Counted from the first letter of the stretch, positions 6,597 through 14,987 are shown. The stretch is DNA of 64,000 nucleotides from an uncultured Alphaproteobacteria bacterium (GCA_902618535.1 CACNAV010000005.1:1-64000), one strand, 5' to 3'. Notes: generated by a model not told the origin, from the letters alone. Numbers and translations: made by a program.

Positions 6597-7742
6597 CTAT
6601 ATAGGAGAATTAAATCTTACACCATATCTTCTGTAAATAAATTCTGGTGGAGCTCTTCTTGCTTCCTCTGCAGCCATTGAAAATATTTCGCTATGTAAAG
6701 GAGAAATTGAGCAAGCTGGATCTGTATTCTTAGCATCTCCTGTTAACGCCATTGCCTGGCAACGGCATCCACCCCAATCTATTTCTTTTCTGTCACATGA
6801 TTTGCAGGGATCTGGCATCCAATCTGTGCCTCTGTAAAGATTAAAGGCCTCTGAATTCTCCCATATCCATTTCAGGCTTTTTTCTCTAACGTTATCAAAT
6901 TTTAAATGGGGAATTGTTTCGGCCGCATGACAAGGTAGTACATCTCCCTTAGGGTTCATATTTAGAAATCTTCTTCCCCATCCACCCATACAATTTTTAG
7001 GGTGTTTAGCATAATAATCTGGAATTACGTAATCTATTACTAATTTACCTTTTAGATCAATTCTTGCTTTTTCAACTATTTCAGTTGCGTGATCAAGTTG
7101 TTCAGGGGTGGGAATAAAAGCTGCTCTATTTTTAAGCGCCCACCCGTAATACTGAACTTGTGCAATTTCAACTCTTTCAGCGTCAAGGTCGAGTGCCATT
7201 TGAATGAAGTTTTCTAAATTATCAATGTTTTGTCTATGAACCACGCAGTTACAAGTTAAAGGCAAATCAACTTCTCTAACCCACTTTGCAACTTCTAATT
7301 TCTTTTCATGACCACCCTTAAACCCACCTATCCTATCGGCATTCTCTGTATCAGTATCTTGAAAAGATAGCTGAACGTGTTCTAATCCTAATTTCTCAAG
7401 TTTTTTTAATCTATCTAAATTTAGAAGTACACCAGAGGTAATTAGATTGGTATAAAGTCCTTTTTCTGTACAATGTTCAACAATATCTTCAAGATCGTGT
7501 CTTACAGTAGGTTCTCCTCCTGAAAGATGTATTTGATGCATGCCCATTTCAACTGCCTGATCAACTACTGACTTCCATTCATCCGTGGTCAATTCCCCTG
7601 TTTTTTTTTCAAGTTGAACGGGGTTTGAACAATAGGGACATTGTAAAGGGCATCTATGGGATAGCTCCGCTAATAATGCGAGTGGAGCCTGAATACCGTG
7701 TTCAGATGCTTTTTTAAGTTTTGTTTTATTTATGTCATCCAT
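6597..7742 (-). CDS. pqqE: PqqA peptide cyclase PqqE (radical SAM)
   Basis: PqqE forms the carbon-carbon link between the Glu and Tyr side chains of PqqA, the first step of PQQ synthesis. The 381-residue protein has the radical-SAM cluster motif CPLQCPYC (Cys31, Cys35, Cys38), a GGEPT SAM-binding segment and C-terminal SPASM cysteines (CMGGWG, CHAAE, CKSCDRKE, GGCRC) for auxiliary iron-sulphur clusters. It is the last gene of pqqABCDE and overlaps pqqD by eight bases. Confidence 0.97.
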   Translation of the reverse strand: MDDINKTKLKKASEHGIQAPLALLAELSHRCPLQCPYCSNPVQLEKKTGELTTDEWKSVVDQAVEMGMHQIHLSGGEPTVRHDLEDIVEHCTEKGLYTNLITSGVLLNLDRLKKLEKLGLEHVQLSFQDTDTENADRIGGFKGGHEKKLEVAKWVREVDLPLTCNCVVHRQNIDNLENFIQMALDLDAERVEIAQVQYYGWALKNRAAFIPTPEQLDHATEIVEKARIDLKGKLVIDYVIPDYYAKHPKNCMGGWGRRFLNMNPKGDVLPCHAAETIPHLKFDNVREKSLKWIWENSEAFNLYRGTDWMPDPCKSCDRKEIDWGGCRCQAMALTGDAKNTDPACSISPLHSEIFSMAAEEARRAPPEFIYRRYGVRFNSPI

Positions 7743-8028
7743 TTTCTTGAATAAAGCCTTTATCTGATAAATCCTGTAGCATTTCTTTTACGTCTGTGAG
7801 GATAGTCTCCTCTGGCGCATTAAATTTTTTACTTAGTTCGCTTGCAATAATTTTCACTGTCTTCTCTCCGTCGACCAATTGGAGAATTTCAACTGCAATC
7901 GGGTCCAGTTTAACAAGTCTTTCCGGAGCAAGAATAACCCATTCTTTTCTTGCTTTATTGAACCTAAACTTAACATGTTTAGGAAATTTTGGAATAATAT
8001 TCTCATTTATTTTCAGTATATCTGTCAT
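7735..8028 (-). CDS. pqqD: PQQ biosynthesis peptide chaperone PqqD
   Basis: PqqD binds the PqqA precursor and presents it to PqqE. The ATG at 8028 gives a 97-residue protein (MTDILKINEN...) of family length; the frame is open to an ATG at 8070, but that would add residues read through the pqqC end. The conserved RFNKARKEWVILAPE strand region and the LDPIAVEILQLVDGE helix are typical. It overlaps pqqC by 26 bases upstream and pqqE by eight bases downstream, so translation is tightly coupled. Confidence 0.95.
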   Translation of the reverse strand: MTDILKINENIIPKFPKHVKFRFNKARKEWVILAPERLVKLDPIAVEILQLVDGEKTVKIIASELSKKFNAPEETILTDVKEMLQDLSDKGFIQENG

Positions 8029-8788
8029 TGAAATCTTCTGGCATAAAGGAACCTGGTGGAACATGCCCATTTATATATGAATGATATAAAGCATCTTGCA
8101 TAACCCATAGAACATCAGTTTTAAACTTCAACGCTTCACATACAGACTCTTGTTCCTCTCTAGTTTTTGCATGTTCAATTGCATAACCTAGAACAAAATC
8201 GGCATCATCAGTTGCTTGATCAACTCTTTTCTTGAAATATGCCATTGTAACATCATTAATAAAATCGTAATTTTCAAGCATACCCACAATTCTTTCTTTG
8301 TGAATTTTTGGTGCAAAAAGTTCTGTTAATGATGATGTCACACCTTCCAGTAAAGATTTCTCTTTAACAAAAGTAACATAAGCATCCACAGCAAAACGAG
8401 TAGCAGGAAGTATTCCTTCTGTGGATTTAACATAGTCTCTATCTAAATCTAAGCCGTCTGTTAACTTATACCATCGCTCAATTCCACCCTCATCGTCCTT
8501 TCTTCCATCATGATCAAGAATCCTTTTAATCCAAACTCTCCTGAGGTCCGGGTCTTTTATTCTAGACATAAGCGCAGAGTCTTTTATTGAAATATTAATC
8601 TGATAGTAATATCTGTTTAATGCCCAAGCTTGAACTTGTCCTTTGTTGAGCATCCCGCTATGTAACAAATGGTGAAACTTACAGTTATCGTGATATCTCT
8701 CTTTTCCAATGTTTCTAAGCTTTTGTTCAAACTCTTTGTCAGTCATTGGTGTTAATTCATCTTTAAGCTTTATTGCTGTATTATTCAT
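8003..8788 (-). CDS. pqqC: pyrroloquinoline-quinone synthase PqqC
   Basis: PqqC catalyses the last ring closure and eight-electron oxidation to PQQ, a cofactor-free oxidase. The 261-residue protein has the helical-bundle motifs of the family: a His-rich N-terminal segment (YHDNCKFHHLLHSG), WALNRYYYQINI, and RILDHDGR. Length agrees with known PqqC. It overlaps pqqB by four bases (ATGA) and pqqD by 26 bases. Confidence 0.97.
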   Translation of the reverse strand: MNNTAIKLKDELTPMTDKEFEQKLRNIGKERYHDNCKFHHLLHSGMLNKGQVQAWALNRYYYQINISIKDSALMSRIKDPDLRRVWIKRILDHDGRKDDEGGIERWYKLTDGLDLDRDYVKSTEGILPATRFAVDAYVTFVKEKSLLEGVTSSLTELFAPKIHKERIVGMLENYDFINDVTMAYFKKRVDQATDDADFVLGYAIEHAKTREEQESVCEALKFKTDVLWVMQDALYHSYINGHVPPGSFMPEDFNDRYTENK

Positions 8789-9717
8789 AAATTTATCTCC
8801 ATTCCATCATAACTTACTTCCCATCCATTTTCCTCAACAATTTTTCTTTCATCAGAATTAGGAATTAAAATCGGATTGGTTGTATTAATATGAATATAAA
8901 TCTTATTTTTAATATTTAAATCTTTAAGTGCATGCATAGACCCATTTTCTCCTGAGTTATTCATATGTCCCATTCTTTGACCAGTTTTTTCTCCAACTTT
9001 TGAACTTGCCATTTCATCATTCTTCCATAAAGTACCATCAAATAAAATCATTTCTGAGCCACTTATTCTATCAGCCAAGTCATTGGTCATTTCAGCACAG
9101 GCTGGTATGTAGAAAAAAAATTTACCATCATCTTTGGATGATATTTTCAAACCAATTGTGTCTCCCTCTTGAGTTCCAAAGTTTTCCCCCTTTGATTCAT
9201 CTTCCAACCATAAGGCAATCTTTCCGGGAACTTCAAACGCTTCAACCTCAATACCCGAACCAACATTATCTTTGTTTTTTAATTCAAAATTTGTGTTCAT
9301 TGACATCTCTCTTCTATCTACATAATCAGGGTTTAAAACATTAAAAATTGAATTTTCTTTTAGCACAGAGTGAACTCTTTTATGTGCATAAACAGATAAA
9401 TTTTGTCTTTCCCTGAGAGTTAAAAGACCAGCGACATGATCAACGTCTCCGTTTGTTAAGACAACTCCGCTTATAGGACTGTGCCTAAGATCTTTTTGGG
9501 GATGCATTTGTTTGTTTTTTAAAATTTGGGAACCTAGATCAGGAGAGGCATTAAAAAGGAACCACTCCTTATTATTTGAGGTAACGGCAATGGATGATTG
9601 TGTTCGAGGGGTGGTGCCATCTAATCCTTGTCTTACAAGTTTACTTACGTGACTATTACAATTCCATTGAGGTGAACCACCACCTGCTGCAGAACCTAAG
9701 ACAAGAACTTTAAGCAT
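8785..9717 (-). CDS. pqqB: PQQ biosynthesis protein PqqB
   Basis: A metallo-beta-lactamase-fold protein, 310 residues, that acts in hydroxylating the cross-linked Tyr/Glu intermediate. The hallmark N-terminus LGSAAGGGSPQWNCNS is present, as is TNGDVDHVAGL, the family's version of the metal-binding loop. A structural zinc site through the WNCN cysteine is known in the family. It follows the hairpin located after pqqA and overlaps pqqC, so pqqBCDE form a coupled block. Confidence 0.97.
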   Translation of the reverse strand: MLKVLVLGSAAGGGSPQWNCNSHVSKLVRQGLDGTTPRTQSSIAVTSNNKEWFLFNASPDLGSQILKNKQMHPQKDLRHSPISGVVLTNGDVDHVAGLLTLRERQNLSVYAHKRVHSVLKENSIFNVLNPDYVDRREMSMNTNFELKNKDNVGSGIEVEAFEVPGKIALWLEDESKGENFGTQEGDTIGLKISSKDDGKFFFYIPACAEMTNDLADRISGSEMILFDGTLWKNDEMASSKVGEKTGQRMGHMNNSGENGSMHALKDLNIKNKIYIHINTTNPILIPNSDERKIVEENGWEVSYDGMEINL

Positions 9718-9763
9718 AAAATTATTTCCTCATTATAAATTTAGGTTTAAAAAAAATTTAACA

Positions 9764-9803
9764 CTAAAAAAGTGCCCCTCAAGGCTAATTAGACTCAAGG
9801 GGC
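9764..9803 (-). terminator. terminator or attenuator between pqqA and pqqB
   Basis: On the minus strand, a 10-bp stem GCCCCTTGAG/CTTGAGGGGC with two wobble pairs (arms 9803-9794 and 9783-9774) is followed by ACTTTTTTAG. A leaky terminator here would give more pqqA than pqqBCDE transcript, as PqqA is consumed as substrate. Confidence 0.85.
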
Positions 9804-9825
9804 TTATCTTTTGCTTAAGCTAAGA

Positions 9826-9903
9826 TTACTTCTCAGCGCAAGCGTAAGAGTTGATTTCTAGACCTACAGAGATCTCAGAAATCATTGGTTTAGTCCAAGC
9901 CAT
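9826..9903 (-). CDS. pqqA: PQQ precursor peptide PqqA (25 residues)
   Basis: A tiny gene encoding the ribosomal peptide from which PQQ is made. Translated on the minus strand it reads MAWTKPMISEISVGLEINSY followed by ACAEK and a stop. The Glu-x3-Tyr pair (Glu16, Tyr20) in LEINSY supplies the two residues joined by PqqE. A good ribosome site AAGGAGT lies five bases upstream of ATG. Its location directly upstream of pqqB, separated by an attenuator, is the usual arrangement. Confidence 0.97.
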   Translation of the reverse strand: MAWTKPMISEISVGLEINSYACAEK

Positions 9904-9926
9904 AATTTACTCCTTTTATAGTTTGG

Positions 9927-9946
9927 AACTCACATAATTGTGAGTT
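9927..9946 (-). promoter_or_regulatory. perfect palindromic hairpin in the pqqA leader
   Basis: AACTCACA-TAAT-TGTGAGTT is an 8-bp perfect inverted repeat 23 bases upstream of pqqA. A TATAAA sequence (9958-9953, minus strand) just upstream could be the -10, which would put the hairpin at the very 5' end of the mRNA as a stabiliser. It could instead be a dimeric operator. Confidence 0.6.
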
Positions 9947-9991
9947 GGAACATTTATACTCATTAAAGATTAAGATAATCTGATTCGATTA

Positions 9992-10009
9992 TTCATATTA
10001 GATTCATTT
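9992..10009. promoter_or_regulatory. TTCAT-N5-ATTCATTT element upstream of pqqA
   Basis: On the plus strand TTCAT, ATTAG, ATTCATTT matches the element present twice before xoxF in all 13 fixed positions. It sits 89 bases upstream of the pqqA start. Its orientation relative to pqqA is reversed compared with xoxF. It may mark a shared regulon for the dehydrogenase and its cofactor. Confidence 0.55.
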
Positions 10010-10026
10010 ATTAGAACCAATCTAAG

Positions 10027-10674
10027 TTATTGCAAGTACGAAAGTATTTTTCTCGCCTGATAACCCAACCTTTGGGTATTAAAAACAGGCTCTTCGCATA
10101 TGTATTCGGTTAATCTAGTGCGCTGGTCAAAAACTCTAGTATTCCACTTAAGCTGAGCAGATGCTTCAACAAATTTTGGGTCTTTTTCATCTAATTTGGC
10201 TTTTCTATATTTTCTAATCAATTTTGAGGATGAGCCTATCGCCTTCCTAATTGATTCTTGCCTGTCAACGAACTTTATTATTCCGATATATTGTCTGTTT
10301 CTTCTATCTTTAGCTTTTTGATAAAGACCAGCAAATAAGTAAGTTAATTTTTGTTTTTGTTCTGGTTTTTTAATTAATCCAAAATAGGAATATTTTTTTG
10401 CGAATTCTTCAATAAGTTCAACTCCCACAGTTTCCTCTAATACAGGATCAGCAAGCTTATTTACATATTCAATCACATCATCATCCTTCCACCAATCTTT
10501 AAGTTCTTGCTCAATTGGAGGACCTTGCCAAATCGCTGTTAGATTAAGTTTAGGGTTATAAACCTGATCGCATGGCCACTTTTTTGGCGGCTTTTCGGGT
10601 GCGTTGGCGTAAACTACTGTAGAAAACGTCAAAATCACAGCGCCAATAAGAACTTTAAAAAAATTATATTTCAT
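10027..10674 (-). CDS. exported protein of unknown function in PQQ/ABC cluster
   Basis: A 215-residue protein with a signal peptide (VLIGAVILTFSTVVYANA). The mature part begins PEKPPKKWPCDQVYNP and ends with a region containing a second cysteine (YICEEPVFN), so one disulfide may form. It is mostly helical in appearance, with many Lys and Arg. It is the last gene of a minus-strand run behind the PQQ-associated ABC transporter genes and sits directly upstream of pqqA. I do not recognise the family. The context suggests a periplasmic accessory protein of alcohol oxidation. Confidence 0.8.
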   Translation of the reverse strand: MKYNFFKVLIGAVILTFSTVVYANAPEKPPKKWPCDQVYNPKLNLTAIWQGPPIEQELKDWWKDDDVIEYVNKLADPVLEETVGVELIEEFAKKYSYFGLIKKPEQKQKLTYLFAGLYQKAKDRRNRQYIGIIKFVDRQESIRKAIGSSSKLIRKYRKAKLDEKDPKFVEASAQLKWNTRVFDQRTRLTEYICEEPVFNTQRLGYQARKILSYLQ

Positions 10675-10696
10675 ATCTCTTCTCCTTATTATTTAG

Positions 10697-11116
10697 TTAT
10701 TTAACTATAAACTTTCCAACCATTCCTTTACTTTGTAAGCCCTCTATTTCAAACTCATAGTTTCCAGGACGAATAGGAACAAATTTAATTTCAACCTCGC
10801 CCTCTCTTTCTAACTCAATTTCATTTATAACTGGAACGTCTAACTCTATTCCCTCTATTTCGATAGACCTTACCCATATGTTCCTAAAAAAATCCTCAGC
10901 TTCAATTTCATATTCTTTAAAACCCATGCTTGAAATTTCAAGTCTATAAGCTTTTCCAGTCTCCATTTCAAAAACCTTTTGCGACATATCGTAATCACTT
11001 GTGTCTGAGCCAAGTTTTAGTTCTAATTTTTTTGCTCGAATTGCAAGATCTCCTTTAGCCAAAACTAATGATGAGATAAAAAGAGTTATAGAAAAAAATT
11101 TAAAAAAGTTGGTCAT
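10697..11116 (-). CDS. cupredoxin-fold-like exported protein lacking copper ligands
   Basis: The start at ATG 11116 is chosen because GGAGGAAAATAAC precedes it and a signal peptide follows (FFKFFSITLFISSLVLAKG); a longer open frame reaches into the permease gene. The 139-residue protein has a beta-rich body with the FVPIRPGNYEFEIEGLQSKGMVGKFIV ending seen in plastocyanin-like and EfeO-type cupredoxin domains. There is no Cys or His at the copper positions, so metal binding as in blue copper proteins is unlikely. It begins one base beyond the permease stop and is surely in that operon. Function is unknown. Confidence 0.75.
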   Translation of the reverse strand: MTNFFKFFSITLFISSLVLAKGDLAIRAKKLELKLGSDTSDYDMSQKVFEMETGKAYRLEISSMGFKEYEIEAEDFFRNIWVRSIEIEGIELDVPVINEIELEREGEVEIKFVPIRPGNYEFEIEGLQSKGMVGKFIVK

Positions 11117-11117
11117 G

Positions 11118-11921
11118 TTATTTTCCTCCTTTTTTCTGAAGGTTTCCTCTAGCAGGATCATATCCCAAAATTGACAAAAATAAAAATATAAATGTAAATA
11201 CAAGAATACCGATAGTGTACTCTATATTAATTTGTGAATACAAAGAAAATCTAATTGATTCTACTGCGTACGTAAAAGGATTATAAAAACAAACATAATA
11301 TAACCACTCACTTGTCTCTTCTATTTTCCATAAAGGATATAGCGCTGATGAGGCAAAAAACATTGGAAAGATGACAAAGTTCATTACACCTGCAAAATTT
11401 TCTAATTGCTTTATTGCAGATGATAAGAACATTCCCAAAGATCCTAGCATCAAACCCGAAATTATTAAGGCAGGAAGGATTGTAAAATATCCAGAAATTG
11501 GAGGTATTATATCCCAAAACGAAGCAATAATTAAAAAAGCATAAACTTGAAGAATGGAGACAAAAACACCAGCAAGTAATTTTGATATTAATAAAAACCA
11601 TCTTGGTATAGGACTTACTAACATGGTTTTCATACTTCCCATCTCTCTGTCGTAAACCATGGACAACGAACTTTGCATACCATTAAACAATTGGATCATA
11701 GCGATCAAGCCCGGTGCTATGTAAACCTCATAGGGTATATAGGTTTCATAAGGAGGAATAATAGCGACTCCAAGCACAGACCTAAAACCTGCAGCAAAAA
11801 TTCCAAGCCAAACTAGTGGTCTGACTAGGGCAGAAAAAAAGCGTTCTTTTTGATGAACAAATCTCAAGGCTTCTCTCAAAACAATACCTTTAAAGCACCT
11901 AATATATACTATTAATTCCAT
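11118..11921 (-). CDS. ABC-2 type permease of the PQQ-dependent alcohol dehydrogenase system
   Basis: An integral membrane protein of 267 residues with about six hydrophobic segments, in the ABC-2 export permease family. Typical features are the EREMGSMKTMLVSPIPRW coupling region and the FNPFTYAVESIRF segment near the C-terminus. It pairs with the ATPase gene two bases upstream. This permease belongs to the set repeatedly found with PQQ-dependent alcohol oxidation genes. The substrate is unknown; ABC-2 permeases usually export. Confidence 0.9.
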   Translation of the reverse strand: MELIVYIRCFKGIVLREALRFVHQKERFFSALVRPLVWLGIFAAGFRSVLGVAIIPPYETYIPYEVYIAPGLIAMIQLFNGMQSSLSMVYDREMGSMKTMLVSPIPRWFLLISKLLAGVFVSILQVYAFLIIASFWDIIPPISGYFTILPALIISGLMLGSLGMFLSSAIKQLENFAGVMNFVIFPMFFASSALYPLWKIEETSEWLYYVCFYNPFTYAVESIRFSLYSQINIEYTIGILVFTFIFLFLSILGYDPARGNLQKKGGK

Positions 11922-11923
11922 AC

Positions 11924-12652
11924 TTATTTAATCCCAACTAATTTGTTAAACGCATCCCGTATGTTTTTTGTTTTAGTTTTTTTAATAACTTTTGATACAT
12001 CTCCAGACTCAAGAACTTTTCCCTTATCTATAATGATTACCTTCTCTCCTTTGTCAATTTCATCAATCAGATGGGTTGCCCAGAGAACTGCTAGATTATT
12101 TTTTTTACATAATGTTTTTACATGATTTAAAATCATCTGTCTTGAACCTATATCTAAACCTACTGTCGGTTCATCTAATAATAATAGTTTTGGTTTATGA
12201 AGCAGTGATCTGGCAATTTCAACCCTTCGTCTTTGTCCACCTGATAGCGATCTGATTTTGTTTTTTATCTTGTCTTCTAACTTGATTCTAACAATCTCAT
12301 TGTCAATCCTTTTATTAGCATCTAAAGAACTAATTCCATGAAGAGACGAATGATATTGAAGGTTTTCTCTCACGCTTAAGTCAAGGTCAAGTGTTGGCTG
12401 TTGAAAAACAACACCAATGTTTTTAAGAGCATTTACTGAATCTTCCCTTACATCAAATCCATAAATCTGAATAGAACCTGAATTATTATTATAAAGTCTT
12501 GTAATTAAGGAATAAAGAGTGGTTTTACCAGCACCATTTAATCCAAGAAGTACTGTGAAGTCGCCAGAATTAATATTTAAGCTAACATCGTCAAGTGCAG
12601 TGAATTCACCAAATTTGTGTGATACATTTTTTATTTCTAATGCAACAGTCAT
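11924..12652 (-). CDS. ABC transporter ATP-binding subunit, PQQ-dependent alcohol dehydrogenase system
   Basis: A 242-residue ATPase with Walker A GLNGAGKTT (residues 37-45), signature LSGGQRRRVE near residue 140, Walker B LLLLDEPT near residue 160 and the switch His in ATHLIDE. It drives the adjacent ABC-2 permease at the cytoplasmic face of the inner membrane. It is sandwiched between the beta-propeller protein and the permease with gaps of 25 and two bases. The export substrate is not known. Confidence 0.93.
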   Translation of the reverse strand: MTVALEIKNVSHKFGEFTALDDVSLNINSGDFTVLLGLNGAGKTTLYSLITRLYNNNSGSIQIYGFDVREDSVNALKNIGVVFQQPTLDLDLSVRENLQYHSSLHGISSLDANKRIDNEIVRIKLEDKIKNKIRSLSGGQRRRVEIARSLLHKPKLLLLDEPTVGLDIGSRQMILNHVKTLCKKNNLAVLWATHLIDEIDKGEKVIIIDKGKVLESGDVSKVIKKTKTKNIRDAFNKLVGIK

Positions 12653-12677
12653 TATTCTAGATTTAGTTTGGAAGAAT

Positions 12678-13646
12678 CTAATTTGGACCTATAACAACAC
12701 CCCATGGAAATCTTCCAACTTTAATCGACTTTTCAACTTTAAGTTTATCAACATTAATAAATGAAACATCGTTACTAACCCCATTTGTGCTTAGTAAGGT
12801 TTTTTGATCGGGAGTGAATGCTAACTGCCATACTCTCTGACCAACAAGCAAATACTTAATTACTTTTTTTGTTTTCTGATCGATAACTGCAATTCTGTTA
12901 GCCGGTCCAAGTGCTACAAATGTATATTTACCATCGTTAGTATGTCTGACGCCAACTGGCTGAATACTTTCTTCATTAACTCCAGGAATCTCAAACCCAA
13001 TAGTGTGGGTAACTTCTTTGGAGCTTGGGTTAATGACTTTAACTGTGCCTCCAATTTCCGCAGAAACCCAAACTTCTTTATCGTCAGGTGTAAACATTGC
13101 GACCCTTGGTCTTGCATCAACCAAAACATTTTCTACAATCTCTAAAGTTTCGGCGTTTATGAAGTGAGCCATATTAGTGGTTTCGGAGGTATTAACTAAC
13201 AATTTTCCATTATTCGTTAATCCCATTCCTTCAGGTTCTACACCAACTGGGATATCATCAATTATCATTTTATCATTCATGTCAACAACCGTAACCATTG
13301 CATCGTCTTCATTAGCTATGTATAAAGTATCGTCATCAGGAGATAATATAAACAGTTCTGGATCTGGGCCTGATGGTAGATGATATTTCAATTTCATTGT
13401 TTTTGCGTCTCTAACCTCAACCCTATCATCGTCTGATGCGCAAATAAGTACTAACTTACCATCTTTAGACATAATTATTCCTCGAGGTCTTTGTCCAACC
13501 TTTACTGTATTAATTACTTTTTTCTTTTTAATATCAATTACACTTACAGTATTATCTTTTTCATTAGTGATATAAGCAAGGTTAGCACGAGTACTCGAGA
13601 AGCTCATTGTAATAGAAAATACAAGTGTTAAAAAAAATTTAATCAT
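12678..13646 (-). CDS. PQQ-dependent catabolism-associated beta-propeller protein
   Basis: A 322-residue exported protein (signal peptide FFLTLVFSITMSFSSTRA) built of repeated blades of the YVTN type: AYITNEKDNTVSVIDI, LYIANEDDAMVTVVD, VWVSAEIGGTVKVIN, TFVALGPANRIAVID and LSTNGVSNDVSFINV. About seven blades are expected. The family is tied to PQQ-dependent alcohol oxidation clusters; possible roles are scaffold or sensor. No catalytic residues can be named. Confidence 0.92.
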   Translation of the reverse strand: MIKFFLTLVFSITMSFSSTRANLAYITNEKDNTVSVIDIKKKKVINTVKVGQRPRGIIMSKDGKLVLICASDDDRVEVRDAKTMKLKYHLPSGPDPELFILSPDDDTLYIANEDDAMVTVVDMNDKMIIDDIPVGVEPEGMGLTNNGKLLVNTSETTNMAHFINAETLEIVENVLVDARPRVAMFTPDDKEVWVSAEIGGTVKVINPSSKEVTHTIGFEIPGVNEESIQPVGVRHTNDGKYTFVALGPANRIAVIDQKTKKVIKYLLVGQRVWQLAFTPDQKTLLSTNGVSNDVSFINVDKLKVEKSIKVGRFPWGVVIGPN

Positions 13647-13667
13647 TAGAGTAATGTATTAAAATTT

Positions 13668-14948
13668 TTAAAATTTACAAGTAGATTCGGGTTGATCTTT
13701 TCCCAGAGTATCAAGCTCACTTACTGGATGAATATAACCCTCCTGAGGAGAAACAGAGACCATTGATCTTGGTGCGGCTAATAATACAGGCTGCCTTAAC
13801 TGACCATTCCAGGGTCTAAAAGATACTTTTACTCCTTTGTAGGCCCCCAAACCAAATTTCTCACCTAATAAATATTTTTGAACCTCTTCGACATCATTAG
13901 TTTGAGTTCTTGTAATTGTTTCTCCTATAGCTCGAACTGCTGTCCACGCATGATAATCAACTTCTGTCATCCACCTACCACTTTCTCTTCTAAATCTATT
14001 TTGCATCTGAGTTGCACCCCATTGCTCGTGAGTACGATGCCATGAATTTGGTTTCAGTCCTTGTGTGCCAGCAATAGGTCTAGGATCCCATGTCCTGTAT
14101 GCAAGATATTCTCCAAACTCTCCATCTTCATCAGCAACAACAAGAACATCATAGTTTGCACCTTTGGTGAAAATTGGAACTTCTTTTCCAGCTGTTCTTC
14201 TTAAATCTGCTGTAAAATCCCAAATTTTTTCTTCTTTAATTTTTATGTTAAACTTTTTGGCAGAACTTTTAAGTGCATCGGAATAAATCCGATCATTTTT
14301 ATCAGGCCCAGTAACCAAAAACCATTTTTTCCATTTTTTCTTTACTAAATACTGAGTTAGTGCATCTGAAAGGATAGAATAACTTGGTGGGATATGAAAG
14401 AAGTTTTTCCTACAATTCTCATTTCTTAGGGAATCATTTTTTGCCCTGATGTTAAAAACTATAACATCATCAATTTCTGGAATTTTCATTAAAGACAGTA
14501 ATTCTTCTTCATTAAGGTCTACAACAAAAAATTTTTTTCCTTTTTGCAATAGTTTTCCAAATTCTGTCTCTAAATTCTCTTCTAATAAAATTCTATGAAA
14601 TTCAACTTTGTAATCATGACCTAAAAACCTTCCCGTTGTTAAGTTATCTTCAATTGCTAGTTTAACACCATAAAATCCTTCATCCTCTAAAATAGGATCT
14701 AAATTTGATAGAACTGGTGGTAACTCTCTTTCTTTTGAAACAAAAACAATATCAGTTGTAAGTATAATTTCTTTTTGGAATTTTTTCTCCCCACGCTTTT
14801 CTCTCTGTTTCTTTCTTTCCTCATCTGCTTTTTTTCTTTCCTCAAGTTGTTGTATAGATAATTCTCTGACATCCACAAAAAAAGGAAAAGAAAAAGTAAT
14901 GCAAATTGTAATAATTAAAAAGAACTTTGCTCTCATAATTTTACTCAC
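13668..14948 (-). CDS. ABC-type substrate-binding protein, PQQ-dependent alcohol dehydrogenase system
   Basis: A 426-residue protein with a signal peptide (KFFLIITICITFSFPF), then a charged coiled-coil-like segment (QQLEERKKADEERKKQREKRGEKK), then a branched-chain amino-acid-type binding domain. The segments KKWKKWFLVTGPD, YDVLVVADEDGE and YHAWTAVRAIGE fit this group. It heads the six-gene minus-strand run. A type I binding protein with an ABC-2 export-type permease is an unusual mix, so it may act as a periplasmic sensor instead of a delivery protein. The charged linker after the signal peptide is notable. Confidence 0.9.
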   Translation of the reverse strand: MSKIMRAKFFLIITICITFSFPFFVDVRELSIQQLEERKKADEERKKQREKRGEKKFQKEIILTTDIVFVSKERELPPVLSNLDPILEDEGFYGVKLAIEDNLTTGRFLGHDYKVEFHRILLEENLETEFGKLLQKGKKFFVVDLNEEELLSLMKIPEIDDVIVFNIRAKNDSLRNENCRKNFFHIPPSYSILSDALTQYLVKKKWKKWFLVTGPDKNDRIYSDALKSSAKKFNIKIKEEKIWDFTADLRRTAGKEVPIFTKGANYDVLVVADEDGEFGEYLAYRTWDPRPIAGTQGLKPNSWHRTHEQWGATQMQNRFRRESGRWMTEVDYHAWTAVRAIGETITRTQTNDVEEVQKYLLGEKFGLGAYKGVKVSFRPWNGQLRQPVLLAAPRSMVSVSPQEGYIHPVSELDTLGKDQPESTCKF

Positions 14949-14987
14949 TATAAATACATTTTAATAAATGTTAATCTAAAAGTTAAA

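Noticed and set aside
11118-11921. The cupredoxin-like gene as a longer product starting at 11203 within the permease gene
   Set aside because: The extension has no signal features, and a strong GGAGG site and a signal peptide fix the start at 11116.
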